Source of the DNA: Jaapia argillacea MUCL 33604
Taxonomy: Eukaryota > Basidiomycota > Agaricomycetes > Jaapiales > Jaapiaceae
NCBI GenBank assembly: GCA_000697665.1
Contig: KL197709.1
Span: forward strand, 2,789,599-2,853,598
DNA: 64,000 bases
Direction: 5' to 3'
Positions 44,921 to 55,557 of this stretch are shown here, piece by piece. The translations under genes were made by a program, and so were the position numbers. The number at the start of each line of letters is the position of its first letter. Position 1 is the stretch's first letter. The notes beneath the pieces are model-generated. The model ran no database searches and was not told the origin of the DNA. It saw only the letters and a program-made list of their open reading frames with translations.

Positions 44921-46782
44921 ATGTCTGGGACAATATTGAGTACGCCTTCTATGTGAACTTCGTCTACATCCGTCACTGACCCTCATGAAGACCCCTTCAC
45001 GATCACGTATCCAACTGCTGTTCAGACTTCCCTCATCTCGCTATCCCTCTTCGCAAAGTTTGATCCGTCCGGGAGGTTTGTTGCGTCTGGGCGCAACGAT
45101 GGTTCCGCAGGAATCTGGGATTTGGACACCAGAGCTGCTGTTCGATCGCTCGATGGTCATGTTAAAGGAGTCACGAGCGTAGAGTGCGTGGAATAGTTCA
45201 CATCCTGACCCAGTGAGTGAAATCTCTAATGTCATTCTCTCCTTTCATAGTTGGTCTCGAAACTCGCGCTATGTGCTGACTTCTTCCAAGGACTGGGATG
45301 TTATCATCTGGGACTTGGCATCTGACTTTGTCCCTCTCCAACGCCGTACGACGATTCGATTCGACGCTCCTGTCGCGTCAGCGTCCTTTCACCCTCGAAA
45401 CTGGTTTGTTTTCTTTGAATTTACGCCCTCAACGCCTGCTAATTCATTTCTGGGATTCTAGCCAGGTTGTCCTCGTCCTTCTAGCAACCGGTGATGCGTA
45501 TCTGGTGGACCTGAGGAAAGAGCAGAGGGGTCGTTACGAGCTGTGCGAAGCGGAAGAAAGTGATGACGAATCCCAGATGAGCCGACCACGGTACGTTGCC
45601 ACCATCTTGTTATATGGTTAATAATTGCCTCATCTCGTGACATAGGTCTTTTATGACTGTCGCTCGATTTGACCCAACTGGAAAATATATCTTCATCGGC
45701 ACCTCATCCGGAACTCTGCTCGTTTTCAATACTCGAGCCAAAACCGTGAGGGTCTCGCTCCCTGAATGCGTGTCGATGAACTCACAGCTCATTAGATGGT
45801 TGCGCGACATAAGATATCTGGTGCTGGCAGCATGAAAGGACTAGAGTTCGCGAAAGGTGGTCGGTGTGTGTCATTGAGTCCTCCCTCCCCCGCTGTGCAC
45901 CATCTGACTGTGAATGTTCCGTATCTTCAGGAGACTCGTAACCAACTCGTCGGATCGCACGTTACGGCAGTTCAACGTGCCTGTTTATCCACCACCAAAC
46001 CCTGAGCGCGACTACATCGAACAAGAGCTCGAACCCACTCACAGATTTAATGATCCTATCAACAAAACTGCGTGGCATGCAATGTCATATAGTCCCGATG
46101 GGGAGTGGTTGGCCGGAGGTTCGTATCTATACCTTGCCCTATTCTCATTCTGTGGTGGATATTGATGCGTTCCGCAGGAGCAGCCGATCCCGCTACTCAC
46201 AAAATATACATCTGGGATATCTCGAACGATGGTCAATTCGCTTCAACTCTCGACGGAGGGAGGGAGCCCCTGACGCACGTTCATGTATGTGGTCTCGTCT
46301 TGTTACCTGGCTGAACCAACAATCTGAAACTGCTCCGCAATCACGTAGTGGCACCCACATAAATCTATGATTGCTTCAACTACAAACCAGGGTAATATTC
46401 TCATCTGGCATTGTCCAACGCCAGAACGTTGGGGTGCTTTCGCGGGCGGTTTTGAGGAGATTGACGAGAATGTCGAGTATGAGGAGCGTGAGGATGAGTT
46501 CGACATTGTGAGTCTCCCCACGGATGCCTCATGATCTGATCTAGTCTAATCCTGGGGTTTTTTCAGGAGGACGAGAGCGAGCTTGCGCGACGGAAGATGA
46601 AAGAGGAAGAAGAAGAGGTGGATGTCATTGATGGGTTGGATCCCAAACCGACCATCGACAACGTGCGAGTAGTCATCAATGAGAATGATGAGGATATCCG
46701 ATGGGCTATGGAGGAACCTGATGACGATATCGGAGGTTGGAGGCTGAAGGTGGTTATGGAGGAGGAGCCTGAGATGATATAG
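44921..46782 (+). CDS. SWD1: COMPASS complex WD40 subunit SWD1 (RBBP5)
   Basis: A scaffold of the Set1/COMPASS histone H3 lysine 4 methyltransferase. Exon 1 (44921-44939, MSGTIL) joins through a 51-base intron (GTACGC..GAAG) to NPFTITYPTAVQTSL. WD repeats follow in order: AKFDPSGRFVASGRNDGSAG with IWDLDTRAAVRSLDGHVKGV; WSRNSRYVLTSSKDWDVIIW; MTVARFDPTGKYIFIGTSSG; RLVTNSSDRTLRQFNVPVYP; AWHAMSYSPDGEWLAGG, then KIYIWDISNDGQFASTLDGG; and GNILIWHCPTPERWGAFAGG. The C-terminus DIEDESELARRKMKEEEEEV is the acidic hinge that in Swd1/RBBP5 contacts Set1/Ash2-side partners. The start is the least certain part; the typical N-terminus is short, as here. Confidence 0.9.
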
Positions 46783-46931
46783 ACAGGTGCTAAGTCCAGT
46801 GAGGGGTCCTGTCTTGTTCAAGATTGTGAAGGTGCATTTCCAACGTGAATGTAGCTAACTAGTTAGCACTGTTGTCCTTCTCGAAGATTACTGAAATTCC
46901 GATGTGTTCATGGAGGGTGGAGGGTGAAATT
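46783..46931. other. 3' flank of SWD1
   Basis: Short spacer with direct CTAACTAGTTAGCA sequence, before the AT-rich segment. Confidence 0.4.
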
Positions 46932-47860
46932 GTGACACTCCTGTCACACAGCCCAAACCCTAACCTCAGTGATACACCATTGTGTGGGTGATCAACTAGT
47001 GTTTCATTTCACATATGTCTATTGGCAAGTCCAAATGAACAGATTAATGTTTGAAGACAGAAAGCAATTCAAACTACAACAGTTCCAATTTGCTTGGGGT
47101 TACTCCTGTCACACTGTGTCACACATGAAAAATCATTGTTGTGGCTTCGATATTGTATGTCACATGTGACGACTTCTGTCACAAAAAATCGCCAAATGGT
47201 AAAGTGAACAGGGAAGAGAATGAATGGGGCTCATCCTTGATCATCCCCTTGTTGTGAACACAGCTCAACTTGGTTGAAATACAAAGTAAAAAGTTCACAG
47301 TTATTCAGGAACATATTGGATTGAGCATTCTCCTTTAACATCATCAGGATTGTGACAATGATGTTTATAAACATGCCAACATACTTGCCTTGTTAGGAGT
47401 CATAAGAAATGCAGACCAATAGAGGCAAATATGGACCACTATAAATAGATACAAACAAATAAAGGCTGTTTTCAAATTCAGATCAATCAATTTTGAACCC
47501 TCCACCCCCAGCTGTCTCTCAGAGCGATTGCAGATCTTCTTTCTTGTTCTTTCTTGTTCATTTCAATCATTTGAAGTAAGTATTCCAGAGCATCCATGTT
47601 TCAGTATCTTAGGTTATCCCTTTGACTTGCCACCTAGGTCACCTTACAGATCTGGTGTCTAAACAAGGTAAGCATCTCATTGAACTCAATACTTAGCACA
47701 TTCTCTGTGAAATCTGAGTCTATGTTCTTCTCTGTTATATTTTAGAACTGCTTTATAGCACCTTTCCAACTATCTTTTGGTTAGTCTCATTTATAAAAAT
47801 TCGCTTTTTGGGCCTTTAGAATATATGATCTTCATTACATCAACCATAGCTAGCTATTAA
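46932..47860 (+). mobile_element. LTR-like 5' end of a retroelement fossil (broken)
   Basis: An AT-rich segment with the parts expected at the 5' end of an LTR retrotransposon. It begins TGTGACACTCCTGTCACAC, has a TATA box (TATAAATAG at 47440-47448), and ends CACCTTACA at 47648. Four bases later comes TGGTGTCTAAACAAGG (47653), which has the TGG opening of a tRNA primer site. A leader of about 200 bases runs to the ATG at 47862. TGTCAC is repeated, including the perfect palindrome GTCACATGTGAC (47159-47170). No reverse transcriptase, integrase or matching 3' LTR is seen in the window, so at most the 5' part remains. The family cannot be fixed without those genes. Age unknown; the regulatory parts still look clean. 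Confidence 0.45.
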
Positions 47861-47861
47861 G

Positions 47862-50215
47862 ATGAAGAAGATATCTTCTCCTGCTGCTCCACCTCCACAA
47901 AGTAATGTCTCTTCCTTTCATATCAAAAGTTATTGGCCTGAATGTGAGTTAGGATTTGGGCTGACATCATTTTCATACACCAGTGAAGACCTGGACAGAC
48001 CTTCCCTCTACCCCAAACTTTCAGAATCAAGTAGTGATCTCCTGGCTTGGATCACACTTACTGTTCCAGATTCTGAGCCTTCCAATCATTCAGGTGATAA
48101 TTGTGAGGAAGATGAACTAATAGATGACTCACCTCTGAGAGAGGATCTCAGAGCAGCTCAGAAAAGGTTAGATAGTCTTCTTTTCATTGAAGGATCTTCT
48201 AAGAAACTTCCCCCCCCTCAAATTGCCAGAAAAGCGCCAGGGTCCATCTATCAACCTCTCTCTCAGCTTCCTTCGCCTCCTCCTACCTCCTTACCTGATG
48301 AAATATCCCATTCCTCTTGCTTAAAGGGTCAAAAAAAGCGAGAGGAAAGGGCTAAACTCAAGCCTATCTTTGAGGGTGTCATCATCACAACACTTCCACC
48401 TCATAAGCACCTCAAGATGCTTGCAAAGAAGCTCAGTGGTGACACCATCCAAGGTCTTCACATCAGGGGTGGTCACTCTGATGCTGCTCTGGAGGGAATC
48501 TATTTGGGCCAATCAACACCACCTCCCCCCATCGCACCACCGAGATCACTGAGTAGCAAGAAGACAAGCAGACTGGTCCCGGAGATATTACTGGATAACT
48601 CACAGTTCACTCCACAAAGTCCACATGCTACCGGATCGGCCACTGTTGGAACTCTCGTAACAACCCCCATCACTTCACACAATGTCGCCGAATTGCTTCC
48701 CGATAACGAGACTTCGTCGAAGCGCCGACGAATTGATGGCGGACCGGGACGTTCGCAGCGCGCGTCTTCTCGGTCACCGTCAATACCGAGCTCGTTGCCT
48801 GACAAGCAAGATCTTGCGGAACCGCCGAGATTGACGCCGGGCACGGAAGTCCGGCCTGGACGAGAACAGGTGCTACTTGACGCCAGAGCCGGCGTTAGCG
48901 AGAAAGGGGAGGAACCGAGTCCCGCAATTCATCAAAGTGTTCAGTCTCGACCCGAGCAATCACGTCGCCTCCGGCGCCGCGACAACAAAGTCGTTGGTTC
49001 GAACCGCGGTGGAACCAACGATCTTGATGAATTTCTCGAGACCGACGTGGCGCCTATCACGTTTCGTTTGGGAGGCAGGGTGCCGGGAGATCGACAAGTA
49101 CGGCGGGCGGCAGTGTTGGCGAGGAGGCGAATTGTGAACGGATTCCGAGAGAGGGATGGGGATGTCGGTGCGAATGGGATGGGAAGGGCGGTGCCTGATC
49201 CTTCGCCGACGGCCGAGTTCTTCAAGAGGATGGGAGATATGTTCGGGCAGAAGGCTGCAGAAGATGAAGTGAGGCAAAAGGGGAGTGGAAACAAACCCAA
49301 GGTTAGTCGGTTTTGTCCCAGATTGAGTTGCTCGTTTCTCGCCCGAATTGGAAGTTGGTAACGTTCGTGGATGTTGGATAAGGATGGGGGACAGTCGATG
49401 GCTCTGCATTCGCGATGTGTGGGGTGAAAATAGAGTGCTCGTTGATATTTCCTACATAGGTCATGCAAACGCGAATCGGGAGGTACACAACCCCAGGGTC
49501 GGTGGCTAATGGATCTGAGCTGAGCGCGACCGTCTCCCACAGTAGCTCGACCACTCCAATGTCTGGGATAATGAAGGAGGATTTCAGCGACGAGTTTCAA
49601 GGGGAAGTGGATGGAGCGGACGACGCACGCGGAGCGGGGTGGGGCCGACGGGGAGAGGACGGCAAGAATAAGGTGGAGGAAGAAGAGGATCGCGAGAAAG
49701 GTACATCTGATGTGGAGATGGGGGAACCCACGTCAAATGAGTTTAACGTCACGGAAGAAGTGCGAGCTCGAGCCTCGCAATGGGCCGCGGCATTTCAGAC
49801 ACTAATCAAGGGAAAGACGAGGTCCACCAAAGAGGTAAGATTAGACCAATTCAGTCGTTATCTTGGCTGGTGGGCTGACGGGTTGAACTACGCAGGACTT
49901 GATATCTCTAAGCAGACTTCTCGACGAAGTCGACATTGCAAAAGAGGACGTGCAAGCGAATGTGCTTGAGGTGAGTGAGGCTGTACGTTATGTCGGACAT
50001 GTGCAGAAGCTGATTGGGCTTTGCTTTCGTGCTTGATGCACATGCCGGAATGATACCGTTTGATATAGACTACACGCCTTTGGGAAAGTATTGCTCAGCT
50101 GGGAGAATTAAGGGAAGTCCCGTTTGGCGATGAGCATCGTCTCCGTCGACGAGCAGGGCGGCTGGATAGATTCTGGCGAGGCAAGTACGGTGAAGACGGC
50201 AATTCGCAGCAGTGA
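47862..50215 (+). CDS. Chimeric-looking nuclear protein; AT-rich N-terminal module joined to GC-rich host-like part
   Basis: Four exons: 47862-49301, 49460-49834, 49896-49970 and 50069-50215, all joins in frame. Composition changes within the first exon near 48540. Residues 1 to about 225 (MKKISSPAAPPPQSNVSSFH ... DAALEGIYLGQS) use AT-rich codons; what follows is GC-rich (RSLSSKKTSRLVPEILLDNS). The first module has WITLTVPDSEPS before an acidic run; a similar motif occurs at the N-terminus of the gene at 52777-54532. The second part is basic and disordered (SKRRRIDGG, SRRLRRRDNK), then acidic, and ends in a helical part with FQTLIKGKTRSTKEDLISLS and TTRLWESIAQLGELREV. No domain recognised. 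The N-terminal module may be captured from the LTR-like element upstream (gag-like by position only). Nuclear by its basic runs, by inference. Confidence 0.6.
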
Positions 50216-50516
50216 GACCTGGGGTAGAATATGGTCGCAATCGATAGGGTCATTCCCGAAGGCAACTGCAGTCCGTTCCGTTGTGGCAACGGTTGATTGA
50301 CGGCTGTGGCGCGTGTTTGTCACATCCTGTCACGTTGAAAGTCACAGAGGGCATTGCCATTTTTCGTGGCGAATTGAATATACAATCTGGACTGTACCGC
50401 TCTCTTCCCTGCTCATCGTTTTCAGCAATATCCTGCTCACTTTTCATCTCGTTGCTCGCTGTCTTCGCCATCCTCAAGCTCTTTCTCTATTTCCTTTTCT
50501 CGTTGTAGCAAATACT
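50216..50516. promoter_or_regulatory. Promoter and 5' leader of the cyclin gene
   Basis: Contains TTTGTCACATCCTGTCACG (about 50318), then a CT-rich leader with a probable 5' UTR intron ending CGTTGTAG at 50508, nine bases before the ATG. Confidence 0.4.
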
Positions 50517-52066
50517 ATGTTAGCGCTGGCCCCTGCTCTGCCGCACACCCCCTCCGACACTCCACATAGAGCTCCTTCCGCTGCCTCATCATCATCAATT
50601 ACACGTCCTATGAGGCCTGCTTCCCGTAGAGTTCCATCTTCATCTTCATCAGCATCTTCATCATCCACATCCTCCTCGTCAACGACACCAACCACAACTC
50701 GGCCCCCAAGTGTGGCTTCCTCGCATTCACAATCGCATAGGCAATGTCCACCCTCACATCTAGCCTCTTCCAACCACAATGCTCCCTCGCAGTTGTCAGG
50801 GAAAACAGGGACAACAATAGTGGAGTCTGGGACAGTAGGGCAACCACACACCTCCGCACCATCGACCGCATCCACCAACCCAACTCCAGCCAAGACAGTG
50901 GAGCATCAACCTGAGACTCCCGCCTTCGACATCCACACGTACCCTTCCACAGAGCTCCTACGGCTCCTCGCTTCTCTCCTCACCCAAATTGCAGCAACCA
51001 ATGATGCCTTGGCGAGCAGCTCTCCCTCACACTCCCCGTCGTCGTTCTCGTCTCACTCTCGATCGGCATCACTTTCGAATGACTCTAGCTCTCATCCGCC
51101 GATATGGCGGTCCCTCACCACAGCTTCGCGGACGGCACTTTCAATACCCTCATCCTCCCTAGCATTCCACGCACGCAACATCCCCACCATCTCCCTCGAA
51201 GCATACCTCCTCCGTATCCTTAAGTACTGTCCAACGACCAACGAGGTTTTCCTAAGCCTGTTGGTATACTTTGATCGTATGAGCAAGTTGAGCTCAGAGG
51301 CTACAGGAAAGACGTTTGTTATCGATTCATATAACATCCATCGGTTGGTCATTGCGGGAGTGACTGTAGCGAGCAAGTTCTTCAGTGATGTATTTTACAC
51401 GAACTCGAGATATGCGAAGGTGAGTACATGATTCGTCGAGGCTCGACTCCGTGATGTAAAATGCTCAGTCATCTGCATCCTCTGTTTGTTTGTGCCTAGG
51501 TCGGAGGTCTCCCCCAAACAGAACTGAATCAACTAGAGCTTCAGTTCCTGCTGTTGAATGACTTTCGGCTGATGATCTCAACCGAGGAGATGCAGCGATA
51601 TGCGGAACAACTCATCCTTTTCTCACAATCGAACCATCAAACGGATGCCTCACCATCACCAGTCCCAGCGCCACCAATAGAGCGCCAACCATCAGCACCA
51701 TTGCAGGCAATGGGTGCTGTGGACGCATATGGTGGAAGGATCGTGGATCCTTCTCCTACAGGCCCTCCAGCCGATAGGGGCCCTCGACCACAACCCGAGG
51801 AGGCATCTCACAACCATCATGACGACGACGACGAGAACCAACCAGTAACGAGGACACCGAATGCGCGGCCTTCTATGTCTCATCGGGCCTCAATATCTTC
51901 GACGCACACCCAATCCTCGTCCGTGGACTCGGATGCAGGAACGGAGACGGAGTACGATGGCGAGACTGATGACGAGCCGACTATTCGGCCTCCCGGATCC
52001 GACACCCAGAGCTTGTACAGTGTCGAGAGTGTGGAGGATCGAGACGAGCCTATGGGCAGCCCCTAG
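50517..52066 (+). CDS. Pho80/PCL-type cyclin
   Basis: Two exons, 50517-51419 and 51500-52066, about 489 residues. Residues 1-130 are Ser/Thr/Pro-rich (SSSSSASSSSTSSSSTTPTT). The cyclin box of the Pho80 type follows: FHARNIPTISLEAYLLRILK, VFLSLLVYFDRMSKLSS, then FVIDSYNIHRLVIAGVTVAS with KFFSDVFYTNSRYAKVGGLP. It closes with TELNQLELQFLLLNDFRLMI. Such cyclins partner Pho85-like kinases in phosphate, glycogen and polarity control. The C-terminal third is disordered and acidic (DAGTETEYDGETDDEP). I chose ATG 50517 because an upstream in-frame ATG at 50313 would lie in the probable leader intron. It stands between the two chimeric-looking genes. Confidence 0.88.
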
Positions 52067-52776
52067 GGCCACTAGGAATCGAGAAGAGATTGGGCACCGT
52101 TGAGGAGATGCTTGCGAGCCGGGGGTCAAGGCTGGAAGATAGAGGTCGAGAATGGTGGGATAGGAGTCGTTGCGTGAGAAGGCGAAACCGAGCGGTACGT
52201 TATACCACGCTCATGATGAACACAATGACTCTTCCCTTCTCTCATTCCCTTTCCATTTACTCTGGGTTTGTTGTCCTCGCGAGTGACGCACTTTTGCTCA
52301 GACGACTTGTACAATCATATCGTTTCCTCTCCTCTTACCGGATATCTCGTCTGTGGCTTTTGGTTGTCCGTCGCATCTTTCCTCCATCCATTGACTTTTT
52401 GCCGTGTTCATGTCCCCAAGACTAATCTGCTATCACTGTTCTCATCTATGTATGTGCATACACTATCATATTAAGTACTCAAGCTGTCCCAGGTATTATA
52501 CAAACGCTGAAGCGCCCGCTCCTCCACCCCTGTCTTTTGAGAACGTGTGACTGTCGTGTGACAGATGTGATATGATTCATCCTTTGCCAGCCAGCCGGCA
52601 CCGCAAATTTGAGATTAGAAACATATCCTCCTTGGAACTTTCTATGTCGCTGCCTCCATCCTCCTTCCCCAGAACCTCACGAGCCACTGCGCTCGTGGTC
52701 GCAGTTTGAATTCGTCGCCGAACGGTATCTCTGGGAGCTCGCCGAGGAGCGTGACCATCTCGAGGAGACGAGTGAT
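52067..52776. other. 3' region of the cyclin gene
   Basis: An open stretch GTVEEMLASRGSRLEDRGRE with WWDRSRCVRRRNRA continues just after the stop in another frame and may be chance or an alternative 3' exon. The rest is CT-rich with no gene. A GTGTGACTGTCGTGTGACAG repeat lies near 52545. Confidence 0.35.
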
Positions 52777-54532
52777 CTATTCGAGGGAATCCTGAGCCAT
52801 TAGTGTTGTTTGATGGGGGGGGTGGGCTCGCACCTTCAGCGTTTCTGCATCCAATCTTCCCTTGATGGGATCAAAATTGTCCAACTCATCCCTCAAATTT
52901 TGCAAATCCTGCGACATAACTATGAGCGCTTGGGGAAGGACAAATTTGGAACCGCTCAAGCGCTCACCTCTGGAGTGGTTGCAGTTTTACCTTTCACGAC
53001 CTTGGAGATTCTTTCCGCGATTTGCGCCGCTTTGGACTCGTCCGCCAGAGACGTCTGCTGTCGATTCTCTTCTCCAAGTCTTGACTTCTTGGGCTTACTG
53101 CTTCTCGCTTCATCTTCCGAGTCTGCGACAACGTCTGGGGATCGAGCGCGCTTGGTGCGCTGCCTAATCGTCGGCGGAGGGCTCGTAGGCCTTGAAGGGT
53201 CTAGTTGTGGGGTTACGCTCCGACTAGCCTCGGAAACCGGCGTCTTGGGACGTTTCAAGAGGGAGTCATTCCTCATTCGCTTCTAAGGGTCAGAACGTCA
53301 ATATTCGGAAACATGAAAATGGGCCAAGGAAGATCGCCATTGTCGAAAAATTTGGGGGATATCTTACCGTGGCAACTGCATCTTTCCTGCGTGACCCTCT
53401 TCTGACATCGCCAGGTCCAAACATTTCCTCCAATCTCTCCACAAAGGTGACGGTTCGGGAGGGGTCACACTGGATAAAACCTGGGCCTGTGCTACTGCCG
53501 TCGCGGGTCGGATTCTCCCTGAGGTCTCTCGCAATAAAACGCAAGTTTACCCGCAGTCTGCGTTCTGCTGCCCTACCCTTCTCTAGCTCGAATCCCCACG
53601 AGATGGGTGCTTCCTTCGTATCAAGCATAACATCCATGGCTTTGGCAAATTCGTCCCCGCGAACGGTTTCCTGCTGCTGTCCTCGAGTTCGTCGGCCATT
53701 TTGAGGCCGTTGGGGCTGTACAGTCGTCCGATGGGCCGGAATGAACTGACGACCGATCGCAGAGATATGTTGATCATCTTGATCCTTCTTCGCTTCGCCG
53801 GCTCGCGACGCAAGCACCGTATTTGTAGGTGTCGACGACCGTCTGCTATCGTTCAAATGCAGTGATATCTGCTCCGTCGCTGTATGCACCAGGAAATCCA
53901 ACGGACGAGAGCTACTAGGCTTGGATCTATCCTCTCCCTCCCGCGCTGAGGAGAAGGGCAAGGCCTTCCGCATTGAACGAGGACTAGTGACAATTTCAAC
54001 AGCATCGAGGATGATTTTGGGCTTTCCTCCCGGATTAGCAGATTTTGGTGGAGTTGGATGGGATGTTTGTGGTCTGTGTGGAGTGAGACTGCCAGTAACT
54101 GGTAATTCCGTAGCCAGTTTGACTGGGGATATAGCTTGGATCAAGGGGCTCTTTTTAAGTTTGGTTGGGGTTTGTTTTGCAGAGCCTGATAGCTGTTTCT
54201 TCCTGAAGATTCAATCAATAATCAGCAAACAGTTTGTTAAGGATGGGATATACTGACCGAGAGAGCTTTGCTGACCGCAATTCGGAGTCAGATTCCATCT
54301 CAAGCTCATCTGCCTCCTTGTCAGATGGTTCTGAATCTGATGCAACAAGGGTCGTCCAGCTAGGTAGTCCAGCTTTCTGCTGAGGCAAGAAACTAAAATT
54401 TACAGGTTTCTAGGATGTATATATTGAATGATAACTCACCATAGTCTCTACACTAGAGGCTGAGGTGACTGAAATAGATGCAAATAGAGTGCTGCGAGTG
54501 GCAGTAGACTCAGCATCTGATTCTGAAGCCAT
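52777..54532 (-). CDS. Disordered nuclear-type protein with AT-rich N-terminal module
   Basis: Starts at 54532 (MASESDAESTATRSTLFASI). Exons 54532-54440, 54392-54258, 54202-53368, 53282-52968 and about 52907-52777, all joins in frame. Exons 1-2 are AT-rich and include PSWTTLVASDSEPSDKEADE, which resembles WITLTVPDSEPS of the gene at 47862. From about 54150 composition becomes GC-rich. The middle has ISWGFELEKGRAAERRLRVN, then a pattern of short conserved-looking helices (FIQCDPSRTVTFVERLEEMF). Then comes a basic, Pro-rich region (KRPKTPVSEASRSVTPQLDP), and finally a coiled-coil-like end (DLQNLRDELDNFDPIKGRLD). No known domain. A last 42-base intron-like piece can be spliced or read through without frame change. 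Nuclear location is inferred from the basic runs. Confidence 0.55.
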
Positions 54533-55140
54533 AAAACAATGGCCAGGTCTATGAAGAAATGGAAGGTTTAAATTATGATAATGTCAAATTTGAATTCTTA
54601 CTAAGTGAAAGATGTTGATGTGGTACTCTGTGTTGGGGGCGATCTGCTATCAGTGGGTTACTCAACAATGACAACTCAAGGATTACAGAATAAAAATGGT
54701 CACCTAATTAATATTTGAAAGTAGGCCACAAGTGAGTGGCTCTTTGACCAGATTTCTATGATAGTACAAGGGTAATGGGAGAAGCACTCTGTTCAATAGG
54801 GAAGTGTGTGTGATGGGAGAGATGAACAGAGAAGACCAAAGAGTGGTGAGTTGCAGCAACCTTCAGCTTAGGCTTGTTTAACATTGATGACCTGCATTTG
54901 CATTAGTGGGTCCATCCCATATTTGGAGTGGTCCAGGCTTTGATGACATCATCCCTTCCTTTTTAGGCCTACAAATATGGGCAAATATATCCACCAAGGG
55001 AACTCAGAACTTTGAAGTCAACATGTACACCTACTGGGTTATCCTTATCTCGAGTGGGATTAGGTGATGTTATGCCATAGCTTCAGTGGACCACAGAGAA
55101 AGTTGACAATGCAAAGTTTTAATGAACTATGATCTGTACA
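54150..55140 (-). other. AT-rich segment upstream of and into the gene at 52777-54532
   Basis: Visibly more AT-rich than its flanks, like 46.9-48.5 kb, but in opposite orientation. On the minus strand it has a TATA-like GATATATTTG (about 54983) and TGGTCAAAGAGCC (about 54750), which could be a primer-site remnant. No terminal repeats were found. If it is an LTR-element remnant it is broken and only a 5' piece remains. Low confidence. Confidence 0.3.
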
Positions 55141-55557
55141 GAATGTAAGGTTGACGGAATTTGTCACTCGACAGTACCAAATCGACCGTCCCGATCGCGA
55201 TTGGTAACCGACATCTTTCGCCAACCTCTTCAGTCCAAATCCCGGCTGCATCTCACGGATTTTGTGTGCCAGTAGAGATTTCGATTGTCGCAGCGATTGA
55301 TGTCCACCCAGTGGCACTCACCAGCCCAGCAGATGCTGTAGAACCCCAAGGCCCTCTTCCTGCTGGCTGGTTGACTTTTGACTCGTACTGGATGTGGACC
55401 ACTTTTCAGCACTTCGCCGCAACGTCCCATGCCTCGTCATGTGCAGCCTTCCCCGCTTGTATTTTTAATCCGGTGGAACCGGTATAAGGCTTCGTCGGCT
55501 TGAGGAAGGCATGTTGACTAACGGAAGGACGCTGGCCACCATTCAAGCGCCTCCAGG
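55141..55557. promoter_or_regulatory. Upstream region of the P450 gene
   Basis: Returns to host-like composition. Frames here (55161-55487) lack support. No TATA box recognised. Confidence 0.35.

Noticed and set aside
52090-52425. Separate small gene after the cyclin (MGTVEEMLASRGSRLEDR)
   Set aside because: Probably cyclin 3' UTR or an alternative 3' exon; no own promoter or domain.
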